From Clostridia bacterium (GTDB taxonomy: Bacteria > Bacillota > Clostridia > Christensenellales > DTU072): a DNA stretch of 40,376 bases. Shown one piece after another: positions 24,870 through 33,069 of the stretch. Position 1 is the first letter of the stretch. Each line of letters opens with the position of its first letter. The translations under genes and the position numbers were made by a program. The notes beneath the pieces were generated by a model. The model was not told the origin of the DNA. It did no database searches and was given only the letters and a program-made list of their open reading frames with translations. The DNA lies in the NCBI GenBank assembly GCA_017533005.1, contig JAFXIQ010000043.1, positions 1 to 40,376 of the forward strand, in the 5' to 3' direction.

Positions 24870-25904
24870 TTATTTTGTGATGGTAACTTTTTTCATGTTA
24901 CGTGGTGAATCCGCGTTAATTCCTAGAGCTTCTGCAAGATACGCTATGAACAATTCTGTTGCCATAGTATAAACGAACGGGGTGTTCATTCCACGGCAGA
25001 AAGGCATTTTAATAGAAGAGGCGCACATATCTGCAACTCTCTTTATATCCGTGAATGCGATAACCTTTGCGCCGAGCAAGCTCAAACGAGTGGTCATTGC
25101 AACGAATTCTTCCGTAAACTCTGAATCGGGCGCAAGCATTACTATCGGAGTGCCTTCTTCTACAATTGCAATGGGGCCGTGCATAAATTCGCACGTTGAA
25201 AATGGGCGAGAGAATTTATAACAAGCTTCCATAGCTTTTAAGGACAATTCCGACGCAACTGTTTGGCACAAGCCACGAGTCATAACGATGAAGTTGTTTA
25301 TATCCTTATTTTCTTCCGCAAATGCCTTAATAGCATCTTTATTTTCTTTTACGAACTTATCTAGTAGTGGCGGAAGTTCTGAAATATTCATTTTTGCAGA
25401 AACGGGTGACAATGCGTTACCCAACATATACATAGCGGACAACTGTGCTACGTATGTTTTCGTTGCTGCTACACTTCTTTCTTCACCGGCTTTAAGGTCG
25501 ATATGGAAATCGCACATCTTTGCAAGAGGCGATTCAGGATTATTAGTACATGCAACGGTTAACGCACCGGTTTCTTTTGCATTTTGCATAACCATTAGCG
25601 TATCAGTAGACATACCGCTTTGGCTAATAGCGAGCACCATATTGTTAGAAAGGTTGACTTTTGCTCCGTAAACCGTCGTAATTGATGGCGTAAATTTGGA
25701 AACCATAACTTCGCCGATAGCTTCTACGATATATTTGAAGTAGGTAGCTGCGTTATCGCTTGTACCACGAGCAACGGTAGTAATATTCGTAATACCGCGC
25801 TTTTTGAATTCTTCTGCAATCGAAGCTATAACTTTTTTATTGTTCGTAACGACAGCTCTTACGGCATCTGGCGCCGAAAGGAACTCATTGAGCATAATTG
25901 ACAT
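24870..25904 (-). CDS. SIS-domain aminosugar isomerase/deaminase, NagB-II (GlmS isomerase-like)
   Basis: This 344-aa protein has two SIS domains resembling the isomerase half of GlmS, without the glutaminase half, so it is not glucosamine-6-P synthase. Motifs: TTVARGTSDNAATYFKY (47-63), AISQSGMSTDT (sugar-phosphate loop), GEERSVAATKTY, ELSLKAMEACYKFSRPF, EFMHGPIAIVEEGTPIVML and the C-terminal NADSPRNMKKVT. This set is typical of NagB-II type deaminases and AgaS/FrlB relatives acting on amino-sugar phosphates. Substrate assignment is by family only. A Shine-Dalgarno (GGGAG) lies about 10 bases before the ATG. It converges on nagB, a non-homologous enzyme with probably the same reaction, so the two may serve different substrates or conditions. 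Confidence 0.9.
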   Translation of the reverse strand: MSIMLNEFLSAPDAVRAVVTNNKKVIASIAEEFKKRGITNITTVARGTSDNAATYFKYIVEAIGEVMVSKFTPSITTVYGAKVNLSNNMVLAISQSGMSTDTLMVMQNAKETGALTVACTNNPESPLAKMCDFHIDLKAGEERSVAATKTYVAQLSAMYMLGNALSPVSAKMNISELPPLLDKFVKENKDAIKAFAEENKDINNFIVMTRGLCQTVASELSLKAMEACYKFSRPFSTCEFMHGPIAIVEEGTPIVMLAPDSEFTEEFVAMTTRLSLLGAKVIAFTDIKRVADMCASSIKMPFCRGMNTPFVYTMATELFIAYLAEALGINADSPRNMKKVTITK

Positions 25905-25949
25905 GGCTCATATCTCCCTATTTAAGTATCGCCAACCAGCGACATAATT

Positions 25950-25978
25950 ATTATAGGATAAAATTTCTGCTTTGTAAA
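25950..25978 (-). promoter_or_regulatory. Promoter of the SIS-domain gene
   Basis: On the minus strand TTTACA (25978-25973), a 17-base spacer and TATAAT (25955-25950), about 45 bases before the start codon. It is back to back with the tRNA promoter. Confidence 0.7.
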
Positions 25979-25998
25979 ACGAAATGAGCTAAAAATTG

Positions 25999-26027
25999 TT
26001 GACATAACCAAAGAATAACAATATAAT
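25999..26027 (+). promoter_or_regulatory. Perfect consensus promoter of the tRNA-Thr gene
   Basis: TTGACA (25999-26004), 17-base spacer, TATAAT (26022-26027), ending 34 bases before the mature tRNA. This is the only full consensus promoter seen in the window, as expected for a stable RNA. Confidence 0.85.
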
Positions 26028-26061
26028 AGAGAAGCATTCAGATAAAAAGCACGAAATATGT

Positions 26062-26137
<76 letters not shown>

Positions 26138-26145
26138 TAACGAAG

Positions 26146-26170
26146 AAGACACCACACGGTGTCTTTTTTG
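26146..26170 (+). terminator. Intrinsic terminator of the tRNA-Thr gene
   Basis: Stem AAGACACC / GGTGTCTT with loop ACAC, followed by a T-run, begins 8 bases after the CCA end. Confidence 0.9.
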
Positions 26171-26174
26171 TTAT

Positions 26175-26335
26175 AAATCAAAGCTTATACCCGTGACCGA
26201 AGTCCATAGCTTGGGATTGGCTACGCCAAGCCGACGAGGGGCGACTGCGTTAAATGAGAGCATAGTATGCTCTCATAGCACAAAGCCGAGCGAACGCGAA
26301 GCTCTCGCACGCGCAATTTAAGTAATAATAAGTAT
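26175..26335. other. Gene-free GC-richer stretch with dyads
   Basis: No coding frame is convincing between the tRNA terminator and the sulfatase promoter. The stretch is richer in G and C than its surroundings, contains GCTTGG...CCAAGC (about 26203-26232), a perfect palindrome at 26254-26276 and GAGCGAACGCGAAGCTC near 26290. The last resembles the 'AGAACGCGAAAAGC' segment of the array at 39910-40271. It may be the remnant of a mobile repeat or a small structured RNA. Confidence 0.4.
26254..26276. repeat. Perfect 11-bp inverted repeat with one central base
   Basis: ATGAGAGCATA / TATGCTCTCAT around a single G. The lack of a loop favours a DNA-level protein-binding dyad or an element end over an RNA terminator; no T-run follows. 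Confidence 0.7.
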
Positions 26336-26363
26336 CATTTATACTAAATTATATGTTAGCTTA

Positions 26364-26392
26364 TTGATTTAGTGCGAGTTTCATGTTATAAT
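26364..26392 (+). promoter_or_regulatory. Promoter of the sulfatase gene, predicting a leaderless mRNA
   Basis: TTGATT (26364-26369), 17-base spacer, TATAAT (26387-26392). The expected start at 26399-26400 coincides with the ATG at 26400. No Shine-Dalgarno lies between. Confidence 0.75.
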
Positions 26393-26399
26393 TTTTCCT

Positions 26400-28376
26400 A
26401 TGGAAAAAGAAATATTTAATGATAGCAGTAACACTACAAAAGCACCTAACAAAAAGCTTAACGTCTTTTTATGGGTGTTCATGGGCATCGCGTGTGCGTA
26501 TATGCTCGTTATGCTTTGTACGGGTTGGAACTTCTTCCCGCTCGTTGCAATAGTTCTAGCAGCAGTAACGGCTTTATTTATTCTCATTGCAGTTATCGCT
26601 AAAAACGACGTGCCATTACAATTATGGATAACGTACCTTGTTCTTATCGGTGGTACGCTTTTATTCTTCCTTATCCATAGCGCAGAGAGTTTCGGCAAAC
26701 GCTTGTGGTGGAATTTAGTACTCACTGCAGTGCCACTAACTTTAGCACTACTCATCAAACTCTTAAAAAACGATTTCATGCACAAAAAACTAGTCAAATG
26801 TATCATGGCAGTAGTTATGCTTGCGACTTCACTAGTTTATATTTTTTACATGAATTTGCGTCTATCTCCCACCGTTGAAAGACTATGGAAAGGACATGAT
26901 GAGTACCTTAAATCGATATCAAATAAAGCCGAAACCAATGCACCAAACGTACTTTTCATACTTATGGACGACTTGGCTTACGCAGATATTTCTTCTTACA
27001 GTATGCTAGGTGGTAAATATGCAACTATCAATACTCCTAATATCGATAGCATTGCTGAAAACGGCATTTATATGGAGAATTTCTATGCTTCTGCGCCGGT
27101 TTGCACCCCGTCAAGATTTAGCGCACTAACCGGTAGATACGCTACCCGTGGCTATATGGACAACGTTATCTTCCCAACCACAGTAGAAAGTGACCCGTAT
27201 TCATTCACGCACTTCGTAAACCCCTATCAATTCTTAGGTAACGTAGATGGTATTCTCGGCGATGAAATCACCATCGCAGAAGCACTTAACGAACTCGGAT
27301 ACGATACGGCTTGCGTTGGCAAATGGAATCTAGGCGACTACGGCGAATATCTACCTATGAATCAAGGTTTCGACTATTTCTACGGCAGTTATTACGTTAA
27401 CGATATGACCCCTTACAATTGGGTAGAAGAACGTGACGGAAAAGCTACCGAAGTAAGAACACATAAAGAAAATCTTGACCAATCGGAAAGCACTCGCCTA
27501 TTTACCAATAAAATAAACGAACAAATCAATAACTCTATTGCAGAAGGCAATAAGTTCTTTATGTATTACGCAACGCCTTGGCCACACTATCCTATCTATT
27601 CTGATGCTAACGGCAACGGAACCGGCGACATTACGGACGACACTTATATCGATTACATAGAAGAATTTGACCACTACCTAGGCGAAATCTTTAAGAACCT
27701 AAAAGACAAGGGCGTCTACGACGACACTTTAATTATTTTCACGTCAGACAATGGTCCTGGTCGCGAAGGCGTAGCAGGAAACCTACGTGGTAGAAAGAAC
27801 ACCACCTTCGAAGGTGGTATGAAAGTTCCACTTCTTGCGAGCTATCCTAACGGTGGCCTAGGACAAGGTAACGCTATCGCTAATTCCAACTTCACTATAT
27901 ACAATGAGGACGGCACTACGCGTGACGCAACCACCAAGAAGATATTATCAAGCTCAATGCTAATCGACTTATTCCCGACAATTCTAGACTATGCAATGGG
28001 CGATAATTTCACCTTGCCTAGCGATAGAATCATCGACGGCGTTTCGCTCAAAGAGCTATGGTCGGGCAACCAAGCGAGCGATTATAGGGTACATAACAAG
28101 CTATATTATATGAAACGTGGAAAAGTTCAAGGCATACAAATGGCAGTCGATACAGCTGAAGGCGTTCAAGACTTCAAGTACTACGACAACGTCCATTCCG
28201 AGAACTCTGCGTTCATAGACCAATTCTATAAAAACTACTTATTCAACCTAGATAAAGACCCCGCGGAAGGTTATAACGTAGCAAAGGCCGAGCCTGAAAT
28301 AGCAAAAGAATTGAACAACGCTCTCAAAGAAGCACGCAAAGAATTCAAGAAAAACCGTAGAGGTATCATAGAGTAG
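26400..28376 (+). CDS. Membrane-anchored formylglycine-type sulfatase
   Basis: This 658-aa protein starts with five predicted membrane helices (about 21-41, 46-68, 73-95, 102-122, 131-153), followed by a sulfatase-fold domain (about 180-640) expected outside the cell. Seen in the domain: metal-binding MDDLAYAD (D190, D191), the sulfatase signature CTPSR at Cys235 followed by LTGRY, HYP-type histidines in PWPHYPIY, and FTSDNGPGREG. Cys235 must be converted to formylglycine; the next gene encodes the enzyme for this. The topology is like lipoteichoic acid synthase, but that family uses Thr at this position, so this one should hydrolyse sulfate (or other) esters. Its natural substrate is unknown; host mucin or glycosaminoglycan sulfate is a reasonable guess. 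The start lacks a ribosome binding site and is predicted to be leaderless. Confidence 0.92.
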   Translation: MEKEIFNDSSNTTKAPNKKLNVFLWVFMGIACAYMLVMLCTGWNFFPLVAIVLAAVTALFILIAVIAKNDVPLQLWITYLVLIGGTLLFFLIHSAESFGKRLWWNLVLTAVPLTLALLIKLLKNDFMHKKLVKCIMAVVMLATSLVYIFYMNLRLSPTVERLWKGHDEYLKSISNKAETNAPNVLFILMDDLAYADISSYSMLGGKYATINTPNIDSIAENGIYMENFYASAPVCTPSRFSALTGRYATRGYMDNVIFPTTVESDPYSFTHFVNPYQFLGNVDGILGDEITIAEALNELGYDTACVGKWNLGDYGEYLPMNQGFDYFYGSYYVNDMTPYNWVEERDGKATEVRTHKENLDQSESTRLFTNKINEQINNSIAEGNKFFMYYATPWPHYPIYSDANGNGTGDITDDTYIDYIEEFDHYLGEIFKNLKDKGVYDDTLIIFTSDNGPGREGVAGNLRGRKNTTFEGGMKVPLLASYPNGGLGQGNAIANSNFTIYNEDGTTRDATTKKILSSSMLIDLFPTILDYAMGDNFTLPSDRIIDGVSLKELWSGNQASDYRVHNKLYYMKRGKVQGIQMAVDTAEGVQDFKYYDNVHSENSAFIDQFYKNYLFNLDKDPAEGYNVAKAEPEIAKELNNALKEARKEFKKNRRGIIE

Positions 28377-29464
28377 TGCCACCTATTTCTTTGATGTTAA
28401 AACCTGCATCTTCAAACTGCAATTTGAGATGCGAATATTGCTTTTATCACGACGTAGCAGAATCGCGCACAACGCCATCTCGTGGCGTTATGCGCTTAGA
28501 GCTACTTGAAGACATAATTAAAAAAGCCGTAGCCTTTACAAAGGGCGAGCAAATTATGATTTCCTTTCAGGGGGGCGAGCCCCTGCTTGCAGGCAAAGAG
28601 TTTTTCTATGCTTTTCTAGAAATGCTCCCACGTTTAAACGTATATAACAGCCCTATTTCTATAGGTATTCAAACTAACGGTACTCTCATTGACGAAGAAT
28701 GGTGCGATATCTTTTTGAAGGGCAATTTCCTTGTAGGATTATCGTTAGACGGCACGGAAAAAACGAACGCATTGCGTATTGACGCGAGCGGTAATCCCAC
28801 CTTTGACTCCATATATAATTCGGCAAAACTCTTACAACGTAAAGGCGTTGAATTCAATATTTTAACGGTTTTAACCAAGCCAATTGCCGAAAACATCGAA
28901 GAAATTTACGCTTTTTATAAAGAAAACTCCTTCAAACACTTACAATTTATTCCTTGCTTGAAACCCCTTAACAACGAGCAAAAGCCCCTCGACGTAAACG
29001 TTGATTTCTTCTTAACGGCAGAAGATTATTTTGCTTTTTTAGTCAAAGCTTTCGCACTCTATTCAAAGGACTATAGGGAAGGAAATTATACTTCTATCAG
29101 ACAATTTGACAACTTCGTTTTGCTCGCGCATTTTGAACGCGCCGAACAATGTGGAATGAACGGGCACTGTACTCATCAGTACGTTATAGAAGGGGACGGC
29201 GAAGTGTATCCCTGCGACTTTTACTGTACCGATAAATACTCGTTAGGTTATATTCAAGATACCGACTTCTTCGCGCTAGAAAAGCACCCTACAGCAGTTA
29301 ATTTCATTAAAGAGAGTCTTGTCGTTCTCGATAAATGCCATCACTGTAAGTATTTCCTACTATGCAGAAATGGTTGCAAGCGCGAACGCATCGATATAGA
29401 CAAATGTTCAGCATATAAAAAGTTTTTCCCACTCGCAATTCCCGAATTGAAAAAGATGTTTTAA
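28376..29464 (+). CDS. Anaerobic sulfatase-maturating enzyme (radical SAM, SPASM)
   Basis: This 362-aa radical SAM enzyme oxidises the active-site Cys or Ser of sulfatases to formylglycine in the cytosol, before export and without oxygen. The SAM cluster motif CNLRCEYC is at C15, C19 and C22; FQGGEPLL and IQTNGTL follow. The C-terminal SPASM region has two further Fe-S cluster cysteine sets (CGMNGHC, GEVYPCDFYC, CHHCKYFLLCRNGCKR, then a final C). The start is GTG at 28376, whose G is the last base of the sulfatase TAG, giving a 1-base overlap. The N-terminus MPPISLMLKPASS fits the family start, so the later ATG at 28394 is less likely. Overlap with its substrate's gene points strongly to coupled production. 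Confidence 0.95.
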   Translation: MPPISLMLKPASSNCNLRCEYCFYHDVAESRTTPSRGVMRLELLEDIIKKAVAFTKGEQIMISFQGGEPLLAGKEFFYAFLEMLPRLNVYNSPISIGIQTNGTLIDEEWCDIFLKGNFLVGLSLDGTEKTNALRIDASGNPTFDSIYNSAKLLQRKGVEFNILTVLTKPIAENIEEIYAFYKENSFKHLQFIPCLKPLNNEQKPLDVNVDFFLTAEDYFAFLVKAFALYSKDYREGNYTSIRQFDNFVLLAHFERAEQCGMNGHCTHQYVIEGDGEVYPCDFYCTDKYSLGYIQDTDFFALEKHPTAVNFIKESLVVLDKCHHCKYFLLCRNGCKRERIDIDKCSAYKKFFPLAIPELKKMF

Positions 29465-29486
29465 TATTTTAAAATCCATTTTCGTA

Positions 29487-29515
29487 TTGCAAGTTTACCG
29501 TTTTTGGTGTATAAT
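29487..29515 (+). promoter_or_regulatory. Promoter of the FAD oxidoreductase operon
   Basis: TTGCAA (29487-29492), 17-base spacer, TATAAT (29510-29515), about 33 bases before the ATG at 29549, which has GGAGG. Confidence 0.75.
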
Positions 29516-29548
29516 TTACGTATAACAATTTATATTTTCGGAGGTCTT

Positions 29549-31069
29549 ATGCGCACTCAATTTGACGTTATAGTAGTTGGTGCAGGTAATGGTGGTCTAG
29601 CCGCGGCTGCAACTACTGCCAGAGCAGGTCTATCTACCTTGCTACTAGAAAAGCACAACGTGCCCGGTGGAAGTGCTTCAACGTTCCGTCGTGGTAGGTT
29701 TGAATTCGAACCCAGCTTACACGAACTTTGTTCCGTAGGAACAAAAGAAAATCCCCAAAAAATTTACAACATTTTCAAAGAATTAGGTTGCGAAATCGAT
29801 TGGCGTTATGAATATAACACTTTCCGTGCTATTTGTGACGGCGAAGACGGTTACGACGTTAAGCTTCGTGCGGGATTTGATAATTTCTGCGACGATATGG
29901 AAAAGGCCGTCCCCGGCTCACGCGAATCGGTAAAAGCCTTCTTCGACTTGGTTAAAAAGAACGACGAAGCTCTGGCTTACGTTTACGAGAAGAAAGGCAA
30001 CCCCAACCCATTGGTTATGCTATTCAAGCATGCGGACTTCTTAAAGAGTGCATCTCATAGCACCGAGGAAGTAGAAATTGCTCTCGGTATGCCGGAAAAA
30101 GCTCGTAACATAATGAACACTTACTGGGGATATCTTGGCGTACCTACCGATGACCTTAACGCTATGCACTATCTATCAATGGTAGGCTCATACGTTGACG
30201 ACGGCGCTGCTATGCCTTACAAGCGTTCACACGAATTGAGCCTTGCTCTAGAAAAATCAATTACCGATGCAGGTGGCGAAGTATGGTACAACGCACAAGT
30301 CAGCAAGTTCCTATACAAAGAAGATGGTTCTTGCTGTGGCGTTCAATTACAAGACGGCACGGAACTATACGCAAAAGAAATTATCAGCAATATCATACCC
30401 AACAACGTATATGGAATGAGCGACCCAAAATTCGTTCCAGAAAAAGAATTGAAGCTCGCCAATGCGCGTACGCTGGGAATGACGTTTGTCACTATCTACG
30501 TAGGTTTGGACTGCAGTAAAGAAGAACTGGGAATAGAAGACTATACCATCTTCAAAATGCCTTTCCCCAACCCAAGAGAACAATTCAACAGAAGGGAAGA
30601 AGGCACGTACTACGTATTTAACTGCTTGAATGAAGTTATCCCCGACGCTTCTCCGAAAGGCACTTGCATGTTGTTCTTCACGGTACCGTTAATGCCCGGA
30701 GATTTGCCCGAAAATCTTACTCAATACAACTATAAGAAATGGAAAAACGAACTCGCAGAAGTATACATTAAAGACTGCGAAAAGTCAATGGGCTTCGATA
30801 TCATGAGCCACATTGAAGAAATCTCTGTTGCTACTCCGGTATCCTTTGCGCGCTATTTAGGAACACCAAACGGCGAAGTTTATGGATATCAAAACGAAAA
30901 TTGGGATAGCGTAATCAACCGTTCACAAGCTCAATTTACAGACTTTACCGTACCACATCTACACTATTGTGGTGGTCACAGCGTAATGGGCGACGGTTTC
31001 AGCTCAGCTTATATCACGGGACACGATACGGGTATTCGCGTAGTAAACAGCATTAAAGGAGGTAAATAA
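29549..31069 (+). CDS. FAD-dependent oxidoreductase, phytoene desaturase / retinol saturase-like
   Basis: This 506-aa flavoprotein has the Rossmann motif GAGNGG at the N-terminus (G11, G13, G16), then LLLEKHNVPGGSASTFRRG (the ribityl/adenine-binding arm shared with CrtI-like proteins), and near the C-terminus HYCGGHSVMGDGFSSAYITG, the FAD-closing motif of the superfamily. The long middle (about 90-420) is the substrate-binding part. Such proteins saturate, desaturate or isomerise polyene or lipid substrates; the substrate here is unknown. The ATG at 29549 with GGAGG at a good distance is preferred over an in-frame ATG at 29504, which lies upstream of the promoter -10. It overlaps the next gene by one base (TAATG), and that gene's Shine-Dalgarno GGAGGT lies within its last codons. 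Confidence 0.88.
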   Translation: MRTQFDVIVVGAGNGGLAAAATTARAGLSTLLLEKHNVPGGSASTFRRGRFEFEPSLHELCSVGTKENPQKIYNIFKELGCEIDWRYEYNTFRAICDGEDGYDVKLRAGFDNFCDDMEKAVPGSRESVKAFFDLVKKNDEALAYVYEKKGNPNPLVMLFKHADFLKSASHSTEEVEIALGMPEKARNIMNTYWGYLGVPTDDLNAMHYLSMVGSYVDDGAAMPYKRSHELSLALEKSITDAGGEVWYNAQVSKFLYKEDGSCCGVQLQDGTELYAKEIISNIIPNNVYGMSDPKFVPEKELKLANARTLGMTFVTIYVGLDCSKEELGIEDYTIFKMPFPNPREQFNRREEGTYYVFNCLNEVIPDASPKGTCMLFFTVPLMPGDLPENLTQYNYKKWKNELAEVYIKDCEKSMGFDIMSHIEEISVATPVSFARYLGTPNGEVYGYQNENWDSVINRSQAQFTDFTVPHLHYCGGHSVMGDGFSSAYITGHDTGIRVVNSIKGGK

Positions 31070-32262
31070 TGAAAAAGCCCAGTCTAAGAACACTTAACCC
31101 CGCCAAATTCTTAAAAGCAGGCCCCAATCGAGAAGCAAGAATTATGGCAACGGAAGCTAAACCCTTACCAAAACTTAATGAATATCCAGCCAACAAAATC
31201 GCGATAGCTTTACATCCTAAAAAACAAGTTGTAAAGGTAACAAATATAGTTGAACGCGCTAGCGGTGTTAAAAGCTACACGCTAAAAGCAACGACTGACA
31301 CCCCTATTGCTTACTTCTCTGCAGGACAATATATCGTTGTAAACCTACAAATCGGCGACTATCTTTTAACTAGACCTTATTCGATTTCTTCTTCACCCAA
31401 ACAAGCTCAAGTTGATAACGAATACGAGTTAACAGTCAAACGCGTAGACGGTGGACTTGCTTCTAACTATATCCTTGACAACTGGACGATTGGCACGGAA
31501 GTTACAATTTCTGCACCTGCCGGGAATTTCACTTACGAGCCGTTACGCGATGCAAAAACCGTAGTAGGTCTTGCCGGTGGTAGTGGTATAACTCCCTTTG
31601 TAAGTCTTGCAAAAGCTATTGCCGATGGCGATGAAGATGCTAACCTTATGTTGCTATACGGTTGCGCTACCAAAAACGATATGCTCTTCAAAGACGAGCT
31701 CGATGCTATATGTGAAAAATGCGACAAGGTAAAAGTCGTTTACGTATTATCTAACGATAAGCTTGAAGGCGCTGAAGAAGGTTTCTTGAGCGCAGAGCTA
31801 ATCAAAAAATACGCACCCGAAGGCGACTACTCCGTATTCATTTGCGGACCACAAGGAATGTATAATTATTTAGATACTCAACTTCCTTTACTAGGTCTTC
31901 GCAAGAAATTCATAAGACACGAATTATTCGGTGAATATCGCAACCCACAAGCTAACGCCGACTATCCTGAATGCGTAGAGAAATCAGTAAAAATTACCGT
32001 CGTTTGTCGTGGCGATGCTACTACAATAGAAGCTGACACAAACGATACCATTCTCGTATCTATAGAAAAAGCCGGTATCCCTGCTCCTGCAAGATGTAGA
32101 AGTGGTAGCTGTGGTTGGTGCAGAGCAAAACTCACAAGTGGTGACGTTTATATCCCTAAAGACGTTGATGGTAGAAAACTCGCCGACTACGACTACGGAT
32201 ATATCCATCCTTGTTGCAGTTTCCCATTGAGCGATATCACTATTGAAATCTTCAAAAAATAA
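31069..32262 (+). CDS. NAD(P)H:2Fe-2S flavin reductase (ferredoxin reductase-like)
   Basis: This 397-aa electron-transfer protein has an N-terminal extension (about 1-55, basic), an FAD-binding barrel with RPYSISSSP (about 105), an NAD(P)-binding domain with GLAGGSGITPF and ICGPQGMY, and a C-terminal plant-type 2Fe-2S domain with CRSGSCGWC and a final Cys in HPCCSFPLSD. Electrons should pass from NAD(P)H to FAD to the cluster. Domain order matches PaaE/Hcr/Vanillate-reductase-type proteins (FNR module then ferredoxin). Its tight coupling to the FAD oxidoreductase gene suggests it supplies that enzyme with electrons (inference). A pure redox partner to another anaerobic reductase is the alternative. 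Confidence 0.92.
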   Translation: MKKPSLRTLNPAKFLKAGPNREARIMATEAKPLPKLNEYPANKIAIALHPKKQVVKVTNIVERASGVKSYTLKATTDTPIAYFSAGQYIVVNLQIGDYLLTRPYSISSSPKQAQVDNEYELTVKRVDGGLASNYILDNWTIGTEVTISAPAGNFTYEPLRDAKTVVGLAGGSGITPFVSLAKAIADGDEDANLMLLYGCATKNDMLFKDELDAICEKCDKVKVVYVLSNDKLEGAEEGFLSAELIKKYAPEGDYSVFICGPQGMYNYLDTQLPLLGLRKKFIRHELFGEYRNPQANADYPECVEKSVKITVVCRGDATTIEADTNDTILVSIEKAGIPAPARCRSGSCGWCRAKLTSGDVYIPKDVDGRKLADYDYGYIHPCCSFPLSDITIEIFKK

Positions 32263-32279
32263 TTATTGAAAAGCATAAA

Positions 32280-33035
32280 ATGACTATTTCAAGGAAAATA
32301 ATTTCTACTCTAATTATCCTACTTCTAGTCGCTACAACAAGCGTAATGCTTCTTGCTTGCGATACGGACGACGATAACTACGTAGACTATTCAACGTCTA
32401 ACAACTTCGAATATGAAGTCGTAGAAAATGCCGATATGGTTTCCTATGTTCCATTAAACGTTACCCCAAAGTACGGTTTAATATTCTACGTCGGAACCGT
32501 TATAGAACCTGCTTATTACGAATACTTGGCTAGTGCGCTCGCAAAAGAAGGCTACGTTGCCGTCATACCAAAGATGTCTCTATACATGGCTTATGCGGGA
32601 TACAAGGAAGTCGAACCGGCTTTCGCGAGTTATCCTGACGTTGAGTTTTTTGTAGGTGGGCACTCGCAAGGCGGTGGAGCTGCAGTAAGGCGCGCAATGG
32701 AGAACGCGAGCACCGTAAAAGGCGTAGTTCTTTACGCGCCATTATGCTACAACACGGATAATATTGTGGACTGCAATCTTCCTACCCTTCTTCTTGAGGC
32801 TACCAACGACGGCGTATTAACTGCGGAAATGAAAGCTAACGCTCTCACAAGAATTTCCGCCGATGCAGAAAAATATATGCTAACCGGCTCTCATATGAGT
32901 TTCAGTACTTTTGATGACGACGGCGTATTGACTATGTTTAACGACGGACCTTTGACACAAGAAGAAAAGGATGCGCAACGCCAAAACACAATTTCCTACA
33001 CCTTGAACTTCATGCGAAGCGTAGTAACGAAATAA
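32280..33035 (+). CDS. Lipoprotein alpha/beta hydrolase
   Basis: This 251-aa exported hydrolase has a signal peptide at 1-26 ending in a lipobox (MLLAC, lipidated Cys27). The mature part is an alpha/beta-hydrolase: nucleophile elbow GGHSQGG (Ser129), acid NDGVL (Asp177) and GSHMSF (His205). It resembles the small extracellular hydrolase_5/dienelactone-type family, in which the ester substrate is not predictable. The ATG lies 17 bases after the reductase gene's stop with no clear Shine-Dalgarno, and a terminator follows, so it closes this operon. Confidence 0.88.
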   Translation: MTISRKIISTLIILLLVATTSVMLLACDTDDDNYVDYSTSNNFEYEVVENADMVSYVPLNVTPKYGLIFYVGTVIEPAYYEYLASALAKEGYVAVIPKMSLYMAYAGYKEVEPAFASYPDVEFFVGGHSQGGGAAVRRAMENASTVKGVVLYAPLCYNTDNIVDCNLPTLLLEATNDGVLTAEMKANALTRISADAEKYMLTGSHMSFSTFDDDGVLTMFNDGPLTQEEKDAQRQNTISYTLNFMRSVVTK

Positions 33036-33040
33036 CAATT

Positions 33041-33066
33041 AAGCCCACCTTGATAGGTGGGCTTTT
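33041..33066 (+). terminator. Terminator of the FAD oxidoreductase / reductase / hydrolase operon
   Basis: Stem AAGCCCACC / GGTGGGCTT with a five- or six-base loop, then TTTTA. On the minus strand the tail is weaker but may also serve the methyltransferase gene, which converges here. Confidence 0.85.
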
Positions 33067-33069
33067 ATA

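Noticed and set aside
24870-25904. GlmS (glucosamine-6-phosphate synthase)
   Set aside because: The glutaminase half with its N-terminal cysteine is absent; only the SIS isomerase domains are present.
26400-28376. Lipoteichoic acid synthase
   Set aside because: Topology fits, but the active-site residue is Cys in a full sulfatase signature and a sulfatase maturase gene overlaps; LtaS uses Thr and needs no maturation.
29504-29549. Upstream ATG at 29504 for the FAD oxidoreductase
   Set aside because: It lies before the -10 box and lacks a ribosome binding site, while the ATG at 29549 has GGAGG and starts directly before the Rossmann strand.
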